Positions 44,339 to 53,794 of a DNA stretch of 64,000 nucleotides are shown piece by piece. The notes under the pieces were generated by a model. It was not told where the DNA came from. It ran no database searches and saw only the letters and a program-made list of their open reading frames with translations. Each line of letters begins with the position of its first letter. Position 1 is the stretch's first letter. The stretch covers positions 124,001 to 188,000 of the forward strand of contig NZ_JACVAA010000002.1 of assembly GCF_014851565.1 (NCBI RefSeq), written 5' to 3'. Source of the stretch: Pseudomonas sp. PDM15 (GTDB taxonomy: Bacteria; Pseudomonadota; Gammaproteobacteria; Pseudomonadales; Pseudomonadaceae). The translations under genes and the position numbers were made by a program.

Positions 44339-45742
44339 TCAACCCTGAGTGGCGACGGGCGCCGAACCGGCCGCCAGCTTGATGCGGTAGCAGGCCCAGA
44401 GGAACAGCAGCCAGAACGGGATGGCGTACACCGAGACCTTGATGCCGGGGATCATCAGCATCACGCCGAGGATGAACAGCACGAAGGCCAGGCACAGGTA
44501 GTTGGCGAAGGGGAACCAGAAGGCCTTGAAGCTTGGCTGCACGCCCTTGGCGACCATGGCCTTGCGGAACTTCAGGTGGGCCAGGCTGATCATCGCCCAG
44601 TTGATCACCAGGGACGCCACCACCAGCGACATCAGCAGCTCCAGCGCGCTCTTGGGCGCCAGGTAGTTGACCAGCACGCAGAGCAGGGTCACCAGGGCCG
44701 ACAGGCCGATGGCCAGCACCGGCACGCCACGGGAGTTGACCTTCATCAGCGCCTTCGGTGCATCGCCCTGCTCGGCCAGGCCGTAGAGCATGCGGCTGTT
44801 GCAGTACACGCCGCTGTTGTAGACCGACAGCGCCGCGGTGAGCACCACGAAGTTGAGGATGTGCGCAGCAGTGTCTTCGCCGATCAACGAGAAGATCTGC
44901 ACGAAGGGGCTGCTGCCGTAGGAGTCGCCACCGGCGGTGAGGGTCTGCACCAGGCTGTCCCAGGGGTACAACGACAGCAGGATGGTCAGCGCGCCGATGT
45001 AGAAGATCAGGATACGCCAGACCACCTGGTTGATCGCCTTGGGGATCACGGTCTTCGGCTGGTCGGCCTCGGCGGCGGTGATACCCACCAGCTCCAGGCC
45101 GCCGAAGCTGAACATGATGATCGCCATCATCATCACCAGCCCGGACACCCCATTGGGGAAGAAGCCGCCGTGGCTCCACAGGTTGCTGACGCTGGCCTGC
45201 TCGCCGCCGGTGCCGCTGAGCAGCAGCCAGCCACCGAGCAGGATCATGCCGATGATCGCCACCACCTTGATGATGGCGAACCAGAACTCGGTCTCGCCGA
45301 AGGCCTTCACGTTGACCAGGTTGATCAGGTTGATCAGCACGAAGAACGCCGCCGCCGTGGTCCAGGTGGGAATGTCCGGGTACCAGTACTGCACGTACTT
45401 GCCCACCGCCGTGAGCTCGGCCATGCCCACCAGCACGTAGAGCACCCAGTAGTTCCAGCCGGACAGGAAGCCGGCGAACGGGCCCCAGTAGCTATGGGCG
45501 AAATGGCTGAAGGAGCCGGCGACCGGCTCCTCGACGATCATTTCGCCGAGCTGGCGCATGATCAGGAAGGCGATGAAGCCGCCTATCGCATAGCCCAGGA
45601 TCATCGACGGCCCGGCGCTCTGCAGCACTCCGGCCGAGCCGAGGAACAGGCCGGTGCCGATGGCGCCGCCGAGGGCGATCAGCTGGATATGGCGATTCTT
45701 CAGGCCACGCTTGAGCGGGCCGGTGTGCAGCTGCTCGGACAT
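44339..45742 (-). CDS. aroP2: Aromatic amino acid permease (AroP-type)
   Basis: A 467-residue amino acid/proton symporter of the APC family with about 12 membrane helices. LKRGLKNRHIQLIALGGAIG, TGLFLGSAG, GEMIVEEPVAGSFSHFA and SFGGLELVGITAAEADQPKT are diagnostic for the AroP/PheP group. I start at ATG 45742 (GGAG upstream). In P. aeruginosa aroP2 neighbours hpd; here it sits beside the dehydrogenase and indolepyruvate oxidoreductase genes, which suits uptake of Phe, Tyr or Trp. Exact specificity is inferred. Confidence 0.87.
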   Translation of the reverse strand: MSEQLHTGPLKRGLKNRHIQLIALGGAIGTGLFLGSAGVLQSAGPSMILGYAIGGFIAFLIMRQLGEMIVEEPVAGSFSHFAHSYWGPFAGFLSGWNYWVLYVLVGMAELTAVGKYVQYWYPDIPTWTTAAAFFVLINLINLVNVKAFGETEFWFAIIKVVAIIGMILLGGWLLLSGTGGEQASVSNLWSHGGFFPNGVSGLVMMMAIIMFSFGGLELVGITAAEADQPKTVIPKAINQVVWRILIFYIGALTILLSLYPWDSLVQTLTAGGDSYGSSPFVQIFSLIGEDTAAHILNFVVLTAALSVYNSGVYCNSRMLYGLAEQGDAPKALMKVNSRGVPVLAIGLSALVTLLCVLVNYLAPKSALELLMSLVVASLVINWAMISLAHLKFRKAMVAKGVQPSFKAFWFPFANYLCLAFVLFILGVMLMIPGIKVSVYAIPFWLLFLWACYRIKLAAGSAPVATQG

Positions 45743-45923
45743 CAGCGAGCGCTCCGCAGGGAAAGGCAAGGCATGGGATCACCTGTCTGTCGAAGTATGC
45801 CGCCGGGCTCGTGGTCCGGCGACAGGGGTCGTGGCTATTGGCCGTGGCCCGCAGGCCTTGGGCGCCGGGGCGCGGCGAGTATACACCCAGGGTCTGAGGG
45901 CGGCTTGCCAGTGCATGGCGCAA

Positions 45924-46060
45924 AACCTGCTGTGGGCCTGCGAGCTAGAGAAAAACAAGGCGAAAGCGGCTGAGGAAGCGGAGTTTACGAATAGTAAATG
46001 AGCATTCCGCAGTCGCTTTCAACGCAGTTTTTCCGACGCGCAGCAGGCCCACAGCAGGTT
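45924..46060. repeat. 137-bp imperfect palindrome touching the dehydrogenase stop codon
   Basis: Perfect 18-bp outer arms AACCTGCTGTGGGCCTGC / GCAGGCCCACAGCAGGTT enclose further pairing blocks (GAAAAAC/GTTTTTC, GAAAGCG/CGCTTTC) and a central TTTAC-GAATA-GTAAA. It ends two bases before the stop of the dehydrogenase gene. It looks like a dispersed palindromic element of Pseudomonas, possibly MITE-like. The 319-bp interval 45743-46061 holds nothing else I can identify. Confidence 0.8.
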
Positions 46061-46061
46061 C

Positions 46062-47114
46062 TTAGCGGCCCAGGCGCTCGCGCGCCATTTGATCGGCAAT
46101 GGCCGAGGTAGTGGCACCCTCGGCCTTGGAGCGCTGGAAGATCTCGTCCAGGGTCGCCTCGATGCCCTCGATATGCGTCTTCAACTGCTCGGCGCTGCCG
46201 CCGGTGCGCTCGTAGCACACGTCGATGATGCCGCCGGCGTTGATCGCGTAGTCCGGCGCGTACAGGCAGTCGCGACGGCGCAGCTGCTCGGCAAGTTCGG
46301 CGCTGGCCAACTGGTTGTTGGCGGCGCCGGCGATGATCGGCGCGCGCAGCGCCTCCAGGGTCTGCGGGTTGACGATGGCGCCCAGGGCGCAAGGGGCGAA
46401 CACGTCCACGTCGAGACCGAAGATGTCGTGCTGGCCCACGGCGCGGGCGCCCAGCTGCTCCACGGCGCGACGCTGATTGGCCTCGAAGATGTCGGTCACC
46501 CACAGCTCGGCGCCGGCGTCCTTGAGGTGCCGGGCCAGGCTGAAGCCGACCTCGCCGACGCCCTGGATGGCCACGCGCAGGCCCTTGAGGTCGTCGCGGC
46601 CGAGGCGGTGACGCACCGCCGCGCGGATGCCGACGAACACCCCGTAGGCGGTGGATGGCGAGGGATTGCCGTCGCGACTGCCGCCATCGAAGGCCTCGCG
46701 CTGACCGGCGCCGGCCACGTGGCGGGTGCGCTGGGCCATGATCTGCATCTCGGCCACGCCGGTGCCCGAGTCGGCGGCGGTGATGTAGCGCCCGCCGAGC
46801 TTGTCGACGAAGTCGCCCATGGCCTGGAACAGCGCCTCGCTCTTGCCGCTGCGCGGGTCGCCGATGATCACCGCCTTGCCGCCGCCCAGCGGCAGGCGCG
46901 CCAGCGCGGACTTGTAGGTCATGCCGCGGGACAGGCGCAGCACGTCGCGCAGGGCCTCCTCGTCGCTGGCGTAGTTCCACATGCGGCAGCCGCCGAGGGC
47001 CGGGCCGAGAGTGGTGTCGTGCACGGCGATGATGGCCTTGAGGCCGCTGGCCGGGTCGTGGCCGAAGACCACCTGTTCGTGGTGGTCGAAGTCGATATGG
47101 GTGAAGACGGGCAT
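46062..47114 (-). CDS. ldh: Leucine/phenylalanine-type amino acid dehydrogenase
   Basis: NAD-dependent oxidative deamination of an amino acid to a 2-oxo acid. From ATG 47114 the 350-residue protein starts [20 protein letters not shown]. It has the substrate-lysine region [20 protein letters not shown], the dinucleotide loop [24 protein letters not shown] and GAANNQLA, all of the Glu/Leu/Phe/Val dehydrogenase family. The name leucine dehydrogenase is conventional; placement between AroP and indolepyruvate oxidoreductase favours phenylalanine or another aromatic substrate, but the specificity residues cannot be judged by eye. The palindrome abuts its 3' end. Confidence 0.8.
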   Translation of the reverse strand: MPVFTHIDFDHHEQVVFGHDPASGLKAIIAVHDTTLGPALGGCRMWNYASDEEALRDVLRLSRGMTYKSALARLPLGGGKAVIIGDPRSGKSEALFQAMGDFVDKLGGRYITAADSGTGVAEMQIMAQRTRHVAGAGQREAFDGGSRDGNPSPSTAYGVFVGIRAAVRHRLGRDDLKGLRVAIQGVGEVGFSLARHLKDAGAELWVTDIFEANQRRAVEQLGARAVGQHDIFGLDVDVFAPCALGAIVNPQTLEALRAPIIAGAANNQLASAELAEQLRRRDCLYAPDYAINAGGIIDVCYERTGGSAEQLKTHIEGIEATLDEIFQRSKAEGATTSAIADQMARERLGR

Positions 47115-47148
47115 GCTGTTTCCTCGATTCTCGGGATGTAAAAGGCCG

Positions 47149-47177
47149 CCCTCTCCCGCCAGGGGAAAGGGAGAGGA
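47149..47177. repeat. ccctctccc/gggagagg inverted repeat
   Basis: CCCTCTCCC-GCCAGGGGAAA-GGGAGAGG between iorAB and the dehydrogenase gene, same class as the elements at 3191 and 53757. As in the aru operon it lies between cotranscribed genes. Confidence 0.65.
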
Positions 47178-47196
47178 CGGCAAGGGGTGACTGGGG

Positions 47197-50100
47197 TTAG
47201 GCGGCCGGTTCGAACAGCTGGACGGCGGCGATCTCGCTGACCAGCAGACGGGCCTTGAGCTGCTTGGCCTGCTCGCGAGCCTTGGCCAGGGCGTGTTCCT
47301 TGACGTGACCGTAGCCGCGGATCTGCTCCGGTAGCTCGGCCAGGGCCACTGCGGTGCGGTAGTTGTCCGGACGCTGCTCTTTCAGCAGCAGCTCGACCAG
47401 CTCCTCGTACTCGCCGATCAGCTCGCGCTCGACCTTGCGCTCGGCGCTGTGGCCGAACGGGTCGATCACACTGCCTCGCAGGAACTTGAAGCGCGCCAGC
47501 ACGGCGAAGGCCTTGAGCATCCACGGCCCGAACGTGCGTTTGATCGGCGCACCAGTACGTGGATCGGGCTTGGCCAGCCAGCTCGGCGCCAGGTGGAACT
47601 GCAGGCGATAATCACCCTCGAACTGCGCATCCAGGCGTTGGCGGAAGGCCGGCTCGCTGTACAAGCGCGCCACCTCATACTCGTCCTTGTAGGCCAGCAG
47701 CTTGAAGTAGTAGCGCGCCACCGCGCGGCTCAGGGCCTGGTCGGCACCGCTGTCGGTCTGGCGCACACGGGTCACCAGGTCGAGGTAGCGCTGGGCGTAG
47801 GCGGCATCCTGGTAGGCGGTGAGGCGGGCCATACGGTCGGCGACTATCTCGTCGAAGCTCTCGCAGCGCGGCGCCTCGGGGTTCTTCGGCTTGGCCAGCT
47901 GCTCCACGGCGGCCAGGTCATGGGCCGCGCGACGGCCCCAGAGGAAGGCCTGCTGATTGAGCTTGATGGACACCCCGTTGAGCTCGATGGCCTTGTCGAT
48001 GGCCTCGGCCGACACCGGCACCAGGCCCTTCTGATACGCGTACCCGAGCATGAACAGGTTGCTGGCGATGGTATCGCCGAGCAGCGCGGTGGCCAGGCGG
48101 GTGGCGTCGACGAAGTGGGTCTTGCCCTCGCCCACAGCCTCCACCAGTGCCTCGCGCATGGCCGCGCCGGGCACCTGGGCGTCCGGGTTGCGGGTGAACT
48201 CGGCGGTGGCTGCCTCGTGGCTGTTGACCACGGCGTTGGCGATCTTGTCGTTGAGCTTGGCCAGGGATTCCTCGCCGGCCGCCACCACCAGGTCGCAGGC
48301 CAGCAGCAGGTCGGTCTCGCCGGCGGCGATGCGCACGGCGTAGATGTCGTCCTGCTTGGCAGCGATGCGGATATGGCTGATCACCGGGCCGAACTTCTGC
48401 GCCAGGCCGGCCTGGTCGAGCACGGTGCAACCCTTGCCTTCCAGGTGCGCGGCCATGCCCAGCAGGGCGCCGACGGTGGTCACGCCGCTGCCGCCGACAC
48501 CCGGCAGGAGGATGTTCCAGGGCCGCAATAGCTCCGGCTGGCGCGGCTCCGGCAGGGCCACGAACAGCGCCTTGGCGCCCAGTGCCTCGGGCTTGCGCAG
48601 GCCACCACCGTGCACGGTGACAAAGCTCGGGCAGAAGCCCTCGACGCAGGAGAAGTCCTTGTTGCAGGCGTTCTGGTCGATCTCGCGCTTGCGTCCCAGC
48701 TCGGTCTCCAGCGGCAGCACGGAGAGGCAGTTGGACTTCACGCTGCAATCGCCGCAACCCTCGCACACGGCCGGGTTGATGAAGGCCCGCTTGGCCGGGT
48801 CGACCAGCTTGCCGCGCTTGCGGCGGCGACGCTTCTCGGTAGCGCAGGTCTGGTCGTAGAGGATCACCGAGGTGCCCTTGATCTCGCGCAGCTCGCGCTG
48901 CACGGCGTCCAGTTCACGGCGATGGTGGAAGGTGACGATGGGCGCAAAGGTGGCGCGGGTCGGATATTTGTCCGGCTCGTCAGAAACCAGGGCGATGCGT
49001 TTCACGCCCTCGGCGTAGACCTGCTGGCTGAGCTGGTCGATGCGCAGCTCGCCGTCGATCGGCTGGCCACCGGTCATGGCCACCGCGTCGTTGTAGAGGA
49101 TCTTGTAGGTGATGTTCACCCCGGAGGCCACGGCCGCGCGCAGGGCCAGTTGGCCGGAGTGGAAGTAGGTGCCGTCGCCCAGGTTCTGGAACACGTGCTG
49201 GGTGTCGGTGAACGGCGCCTGACCGATCCAGGTAGCGCCCTCGCCACCCATCTGGGTGAAGGTGTCGGTACGACGGTCCATCCACTGGGTCATGTAGTGG
49301 CAACCGATACCGCCAAGGGCGCGGCTGCCTTCCGGCAGCTGGGTGGAGCTGTTGTGCGGGCAGCCGGAGCAGAAGTGCGGGGTGCGCTTGGTGTCGTGCT
49401 TGGGTGCGGCCAGCGCGGCCTCTTTCGCCGCGAGGAAGGCCAGGCGCTCGTCGATGGTGGCGCTGGTGTAGATCGGCGCCAGGCGCTTGGCAATCACCCG
49501 CGCGATCATCGCCGGGGTCAGTTCGGCCAGGTTCGGCAGCAGGGAAACGCCCTCCTCGTCGAACTCGCCGACCACCCGTGGACGCTTGCCGACCGGCCAG
49601 TTGTACAGCTGGCCGGTGAGCTGGTCTTCGATGATGCTGCGCTTCTCCTCGACCACCAGGATCTCGTCCAGGCCCTCGGCGAACTGGTGCACGGATACCG
49701 GCTCCAGCGGCCAGCTCATGCCGACCTTGAGCACGCGCAGACCTACCTTGGCGCATAGCTCCTCGTCCAGGCCGAGATCATCGAGGGCCTGGCGCACATC
49801 GAGGTAGGACTTGCCGGTGGTGATGATGCCCAGGCGCGGGTTGGGCGAGTCGAGCTTGATCTGGTTAAGGTTGTTGGCCAGGGCGAAGGCCCGGGCGGCG
49901 TAGATCTTGAATTGGTTGAGGCGCTTTTCCTGGGCCAGAGGCGGGTCCGGCCAGCGGATGTGCACGCCGTCTTCCGGCAGCTGGAAGTCGGTCGGCAGCT
50001 TGATCTCGATGCGCAGCGGGTCTACGTCGACCACGGCCGAGGAGTCGACGTTCTCGGCGATGGTCTTCAGCGCCACCCAGCAACCGCTGTAGCGCGACAG

Positions 50101-50664
50101 CTCCCAGCCGATGATGCCGTAGTCGAGGATTTCCTGGACGTTGGCCGGGTTGAGCACCGGAATCGACGCGGCGATGAAGGCGTGCTCGCTCTGGTGCGCG
50201 ATGGTCGAAGACTTGCAGCCGTGGTCGTCGCCGGCCAGCAGCAGCACGCCGCCCTTCTCGGCCACACCGGCCGAGTTGCCGTGCTTGAATACATCGCCGC
50301 AGCGGTCCACGCCCGGCCCCTTGCCGTACCACATGGCGAACACGCCGTCGTAGCGCGCGCCCGGGAACAGATTGGCCTGCTGGCTACCCCACACGGCAGT
50401 AGCGCCCAGCTCTTCGTTGACGCCGGGCTGGAAGTGGATGTGGTTTTCCTGGAGGAACTGCTTGGCCTCCCACAGGCTCTTGTCCAGGTTGCCCAGGGGT
50501 GAACCCCGGTATCCGGAGATGAAGCAGGCGGTGTTGAGACCAAAGGCGGTATCGCGCTGCTTCTGCAGCATCGGCAGGCGGGTCAGGGCCTGGGTACCGG
50601 TGAGGTACAGCTTACCTGTGGCTACACGGTACTTGTCGTCCAGGCGGATTTCGGCCAGAGACAT
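47197..50664 (-). CDS. Indolepyruvate/arylpyruvate ferredoxin oxidoreductase, fused
   Basis: A 1155-residue single-chain enzyme that oxidatively decarboxylates aryl pyruvates to aryl-acetyl-CoA with ferredoxin as acceptor (IorA and IorB equivalents fused). Order: N-terminal pyrimidine-binding domain ([18 protein letters not shown]), a linker domain, TPP-binding domain ([39 protein letters not shown]), a cysteine cluster ([13 protein letters not shown]) for 4Fe-4S, and a gamma-type domain ([17 protein letters not shown]). It is divergent from an Lrp-type regulator and carries an A-rich motif before the start. Known in many pseudomonads; the true substrate could be phenylpyruvate or indolepyruvate. 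Confidence 0.88.
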   Translation of the reverse strand: MSLAEIRLDDKYRVATGKLYLTGTQALTRLPMLQKQRDTAFGLNTACFISGYRGSPLGNLDKSLWEAKQFLQENHIHFQPGVNEELGATAVWGSQQANLFPGARYDGVFAMWYGKGPGVDRCGDVFKHGNSAGVAEKGGVLLLAGDDHGCKSSTIAHQSEHAFIAASIPVLNPANVQEILDYGIIGWELSRYSGCWVALKTIAENVDSSAVVDVDPLRIEIKLPTDFQLPEDGVHIRWPDPPLAQEKRLNQFKIYAARAFALANNLNQIKLDSPNPRLGIITTGKSYLDVRQALDDLGLDEELCAKVGLRVLKVGMSWPLEPVSVHQFAEGLDEILVVEEKRSIIEDQLTGQLYNWPVGKRPRVVGEFDEEGVSLLPNLAELTPAMIARVIAKRLAPIYTSATIDERLAFLAAKEAALAAPKHDTKRTPHFCSGCPHNSSTQLPEGSRALGGIGCHYMTQWMDRRTDTFTQMGGEGATWIGQAPFTDTQHVFQNLGDGTYFHSGQLALRAAVASGVNITYKILYNDAVAMTGGQPIDGELRIDQLSQQVYAEGVKRIALVSDEPDKYPTRATFAPIVTFHHRRELDAVQRELREIKGTSVILYDQTCATEKRRRRKRGKLVDPAKRAFINPAVCEGCGDCSVKSNCLSVLPLETELGRKREIDQNACNKDFSCVEGFCPSFVTVHGGGLRKPEALGAKALFVALPEPRQPELLRPWNILLPGVGGSGVTTVGALLGMAAHLEGKGCTVLDQAGLAQKFGPVISHIRIAAKQDDIYAVRIAAGETDLLLACDLVVAAGEESLAKLNDKIANAVVNSHEAATAEFTRNPDAQVPGAAMREALVEAVGEGKTHFVDATRLATALLGDTIASNLFMLGYAYQKGLVPVSAEAIDKAIELNGVSIKLNQQAFLWGRRAAHDLAAVEQLAKPKNPEAPRCESFDEIVADRMARLTAYQDAAYAQRYLDLVTRVRQTDSGADQALSRAVARYYFKLLAYKDEYEVARLYSEPAFRQRLDAQFEGDYRLQFHLAPSWLAKPDPRTGAPIKRTFGPWMLKAFAVLARFKFLRGSVIDPFGHSAERKVERELIGEYEELVELLLKEQRPDNYRTAVALAELPEQIRGYGHVKEHALAKAREQAKQLKARLLVSEIAAVQLFEPAA

Positions 50665-50686
50665 GGTGCGCTCCTTTTATTCTTGT

Positions 50687-50694
50687 GTGAGCGG
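50687..50694 (-). promoter_or_regulatory. A-rich Hfq/Crc-type motif before the indolepyruvate oxidoreductase gene
   Basis: AAGAATAA on the minus strand is an exact AANAANAA motif, directly before AAGGAGCG and 22 nt upstream of the ATG. Position at the ribosome binding site is typical of Crc/Hfq control. Confidence 0.5.
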
Positions 50695-50862
50695 CGCGAC
50701 CTTTCTTGGAGGTCGCCGATTAACCCTGCCACGGGATCACCGCAGCGGGTCGTATGACCAAGACTATGACCGAGGGGTTCTGGGATTTTCTTTCTTTTTT
50801 CGGGCTACAAGCGGGATACTGCGCATGAGTTATTCCGCCATGAGCAATAAAGAGAAAAAATC

Positions 50863-51330
50863 ATGCAGGAAAATCTGAGCCCCATCGACCGGCGCATTCT
50901 TCGCCTGCTGCAGCACAACGCCGACCTCTCCGCCGCCGAGATCGCCGAGAAGGTGGAATTGTCGCAATCACCCTGCTGGCGACGCATCCACCGCATGCAG
51001 GAAGAAGGGCTGATCGAGCGCAAGGTCGCCCTGCTCAACCCGAAGAAGCTTGGCTTGGGCATCACCGTGTTCGTCGACATCAAGCTTTCGGCCCACGGCC
51101 GCAGCAATCTGGAAGAATTCGAGCAGGCGGTGGTCGGCTACCCCCAGGTGCTGGAGTGCCACACCATGGCCGGCGGCTCGGACTACCTGCTCAAGGTGGT
51201 GGCCAAGGACATCGCCGACTACGAACGCTTCCTGCGCGACCACCTGCTACAACGCCCGCATGTGCACGAGGCGCACTCGCATATTGCGATGAGCGAGGTG
51301 AAGAGGACTACGGAGTTGCCGTTGGATTGA
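50863..51330 (+). CDS. Lrp/AsnC-family transcriptional regulator
   Basis: A 155-residue regulator: N-terminal winged helix (SPIDRRILRLLQHNADLSAA, EIAEKVELSQSPCWRRIHRM, EGLIERKVALLNP) and C-terminal RAM ligand-binding domain (VLECHTMAGGSDYLLKVVAK). It is divergent from the indolepyruvate oxidoreductase gene (198-bp gap) and so probably controls it in response to an amino or oxo acid. An AsnC-type site was not identifiable by eye. Closest functional group is the BkdR/Lrp type; the name is uncertain. Confidence 0.88.
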   Translation: MQENLSPIDRRILRLLQHNADLSAAEIAEKVELSQSPCWRRIHRMQEEGLIERKVALLNPKKLGLGITVFVDIKLSAHGRSNLEEFEQAVVGYPQVLECHTMAGGSDYLLKVVAKDIADYERFLRDHLLQRPHVHEAHSHIAMSEVKRTTELPLD

Positions 51331-51383
51331 CTATGAAAACACTGGAGAGCTGTGAGTTTTTACAACTTCGCGGGGTGATCCAG

Positions 51384-52928
51384 TCAGGCGGATGATTCAG
51401 TAGAAAACCATGCCCCCTCCATCTCTTCGGAGTAGTCCTCAGCAAAAGAAAGCCATGCCTGCCCATGCGCCCCTGGAGTGATCAGCATATCTGCAGAGCC
51501 GGGAATACTTTCGACTCGAAAATCGACCAAATCAAATTGAACAGGAATCTTGCAAAGCTCCTGTTCAAACAACGTAAACACCAGCGTCTTAACCCCAGAT
51601 AAAGATACCTTTTCGGCCGGAAGCATTTTCTTATGCGGCTCAAGCCTCATTGTTAACGAATTAGCGGCTTGCTGTTTATCGCCGCGTAAAAGCGAGAACG
51701 CAGTGTTTATATTGTTCAACTCTTCGCGCGATAATGAAAACTCAGCAGGAACGGAAATAGCAGAATCAGTAGCTCTAGCAATAAGATGAATTTTACCCAG
51801 CACATGCGCCAAATGCAGAAACTCCACCACAGGCTCTTGAAACTCCCTTGGAAGCGGTAGAAATATTCGCTGGCCTGAGAATTCCATCTCTATAGAAAAT
51901 CCTTGGCGATTAAGCGCTTGTTCTGCCCACAAATGAAGATTACTTAAATAATCCGCACCCCTTATTGGCCCTTGAGACATCAGCAGTGTTCTAAAACTGA
52001 TTTTTGCGCTAGGCGTAGAACTAAAATTCTCACCAACCAAAAAACGAATACAAACATCCAGAACACTAGGCTTTCTTTCATTCGTTACTGCAAACCCTTT
52101 CCACCCGGAGAATAGCTCAGCATCAATCACCAACTCTGCGGATGTAACCGCGCGCTTCCCCCCTGGAATGAGACAGATTTTTCCCGCAGTGAAATTTACA
52201 GGGTCCACAGTCAACTCGCCCTGACCAAACCCTCCTGAATAGCCATCAGGAATTGGTAGACCAGAGATATTAAATTGCTCAACTGCAAATTTTCCAGGCA
52301 AGCCGAAGTAAAAAACGTCTTTGAGTTTATTGATATTTTCCACATCTCGAACTGGCGTAAAGCTCAGCTCCGCCAGAAGACTTTCTGGAAAGTCAGACTC
52401 AGAATTCAAGCTCTCATTTTCTTGAGCAGCCACCCCCGAAAAACTGTGAAGAATTTCAGGAGGCTGGATCTGCGCCCTCTGATCAACCGAGCATAAAATC
52501 GGCTTTAAATACTTTTCAAATTGGACCCGATTATTAAGACACTGCCCTCTATCAAAATCGACGCTAACATAACCCTTACCCAAAAGCCTTGATTCATTCA
52601 TGCAAGCCCATGCCTGAGCATGCAGCCAATAGACCTCACTATCAGAAGTTACCCGCACCAGAAAAACGGGAACAATAGATTCCGCATACTGGCGAAGCCT
52701 GCTCTTAGATACAGAGGCTCGAATTGCTCCTTTTTTCGTTGACTTCGCGGTACCCTTAACCTGAACTAAAAATCTGCCGCCTTTATAAACATCGTGGGAT
52801 GGAGCAACAAAAAGATCATATCCAATGTCAACCTGATCACGCCCTACATTCCAACTCCACGAAACAAAAAGCTGCGCCACGGCCATCTCGGACAACACAC
52901 CAGTTCTTTGTGTGAGCGGATAGTTCAT
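51384..52928 (-). CDS. AT-rich accessory protein with DUF4365-like nuclease-fold N-terminus
   Basis: A 514-residue soluble protein with base and codon use unlike its neighbours (many AAA, ATT, TTA codons), indicating recent acquisition. The N-terminal ~150 residues resemble DUF4365: RTGVLSEMAVAQLFVSWSWN, DQVDIGYDLFVAP and GGRFLVQVKGTAK, which supply the E...D...QxK pattern of PD-(D/E)XK nuclease folds. The remaining 350 residues I do not recognise. The start (52928) has no good ribosome site but matches where the domain should begin. DUF4365 proteins are found in defence-rich islands; a restriction-like role is possible, not shown. Confidence 0.7.
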   Translation of the reverse strand: MNYPLTQRTGVLSEMAVAQLFVSWSWNVGRDQVDIGYDLFVAPSHDVYKGGRFLVQVKGTAKSTKKGAIRASVSKSRLRQYAESIVPVFLVRVTSDSEVYWLHAQAWACMNESRLLGKGYVSVDFDRGQCLNNRVQFEKYLKPILCSVDQRAQIQPPEILHSFSGVAAQENESLNSESDFPESLLAELSFTPVRDVENINKLKDVFYFGLPGKFAVEQFNISGLPIPDGYSGGFGQGELTVDPVNFTAGKICLIPGGKRAVTSAELVIDAELFSGWKGFAVTNERKPSVLDVCIRFLVGENFSSTPSAKISFRTLLMSQGPIRGADYLSNLHLWAEQALNRQGFSIEMEFSGQRIFLPLPREFQEPVVEFLHLAHVLGKIHLIARATDSAISVPAEFSLSREELNNINTAFSLLRGDKQQAANSLTMRLEPHKKMLPAEKVSLSGVKTLVFTLFEQELCKIPVQFDLVDFRVESIPGSADMLITPGAHGQAWLSFAEDYSEEMEGAWFSTESSA

Positions 52929-53029
52929 TAAATAAAGCCAACCTGTGAAATACGTGCAACTACAATGATTTGTAGATAGTTTTACCAGACGCCAACAAAA
53001 AAAAGACAGCTTTATTTCCTAAACCACCG

Positions 53030-53640
53030 CACTGAGCGAGCCGTCCCTTTTCGCCCTTACGGCGAGTCACTTTCTCTTGTCTGGCCAAGAGAAAGTAACC
53101 AAAGAGAAGGCCACCCCGACATCCGGGTCTGGCCTGCGGCCAGACTTCCCTCCCTCCGGTGCCGCTCCGGGGGCCGGCTTGCAAGGGCCATCCATGGCCC
53201 TTCAAGCCTCTCGCCGCATCCATGCGGCTCGTCCCCCTGCGCAACACCTCCACTCGGCCTCCTGACGGGGACTCGGGCTCCGAGTTGCCTGATGGTTCCT
53301 CTAAGCACTGCGAGTCCGAACGGTGTTAGCAGGCTCGCCTTCGTAGGGTGGTCTCGCCGAAGGCAGCCCACCACACCGGAACGATGTACTGCTTACAGAA
53401 GTCGCACCAACCTTCAGGCAGCGCCAAACGCCCCTTCAGGAGGGTGAGCGGAATCGTTGTATAGAGGGGTGAGCCGCATGGATGCGGCGAAAGGCTTAAA
53501 GGGCCATGGATGGCCCTTGTAAGCCGACCCTCGGTGCAACGATGGAGCGAACGAACCCGGAGCGAAGCGTAGGGCCGGATGGCGGGGCAAGACCTTTTGG
53601 TTCCTTTTGGGGCGACTGCCAAAAGGGACCCGCCCAGCAG
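53030..53640. repeat. Large composite inverted-repeat element
   Basis: Two mirror-image halves: arms 53182-53230 and 53471-53519 (about 50 bp, two or three mismatches, including gggccatggatggccc and gccgcatggatgcggc palindromes), similarity extending about 20 bp outward, and matching outer hairpins (actttctcttgtctggccaa/agagaaagt on the left, ttttggttccttttggggcg/ccaaaaggg on the right). This resembles a multi-copy repeat seen in several gamma-proteobacteria, in which spurious small ORFs are often called. It fills the 866-bp gap 52929-53794 together with an AT-rich stretch (52929-53030). Confidence 0.75.
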
Positions 53641-53693
53641 GGCGGAACCAATGCCTCAACAGATACGAAAATAGGTAGCGGCACGAACAAAAG

Positions 53694-53725
53694 AGGGTGG
53701 ATAACGCTACGCGGTTATCCACCCT
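53694..53725. repeat. Perfect inverted repeat (agggtggataac)
   Basis: AGGGTGGATAAC-8 bp-GTTATCCACCCT, perfect 12-bp arms, at the edge of the accessory region. A third repeat class in the window, probably a REP-type unit. Confidence 0.75.
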
Positions 53726-53756
53726 ACAGGCAGGAACGTCAGGAGCAGCACATCTG

Positions 53757-53793
53757 CCCTCTCCCTAACCCTCTCCCGTAAACGGGAGAGGGG
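53757..53793. repeat. ccctctccc/gggagagggg inverted repeat after maiA
   Basis: CCCTCTCCCTAACCCTCTCC followed by CGTAAACGGGAGAGGGG, directly after the maiA stop codon. Same class as 3191-3282. It may act as a transcript 3' end, though there is no T-tract. Confidence 0.7.
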
Positions 53794-53794
53794 A

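Noticed and set aside
53057..53722. Several overlapping small frames (60-105 codons) in the accessory gap
   Set aside because: They arise from both strands of the composite inverted repeat, lack ribosome sites and family resemblance.
51331..53730. Attachment sites or target duplications bounding the AT-rich gene
   Set aside because: No direct repeat was visible at the two ends, and no integrase or transposase is present; the insertion mechanism stays open.
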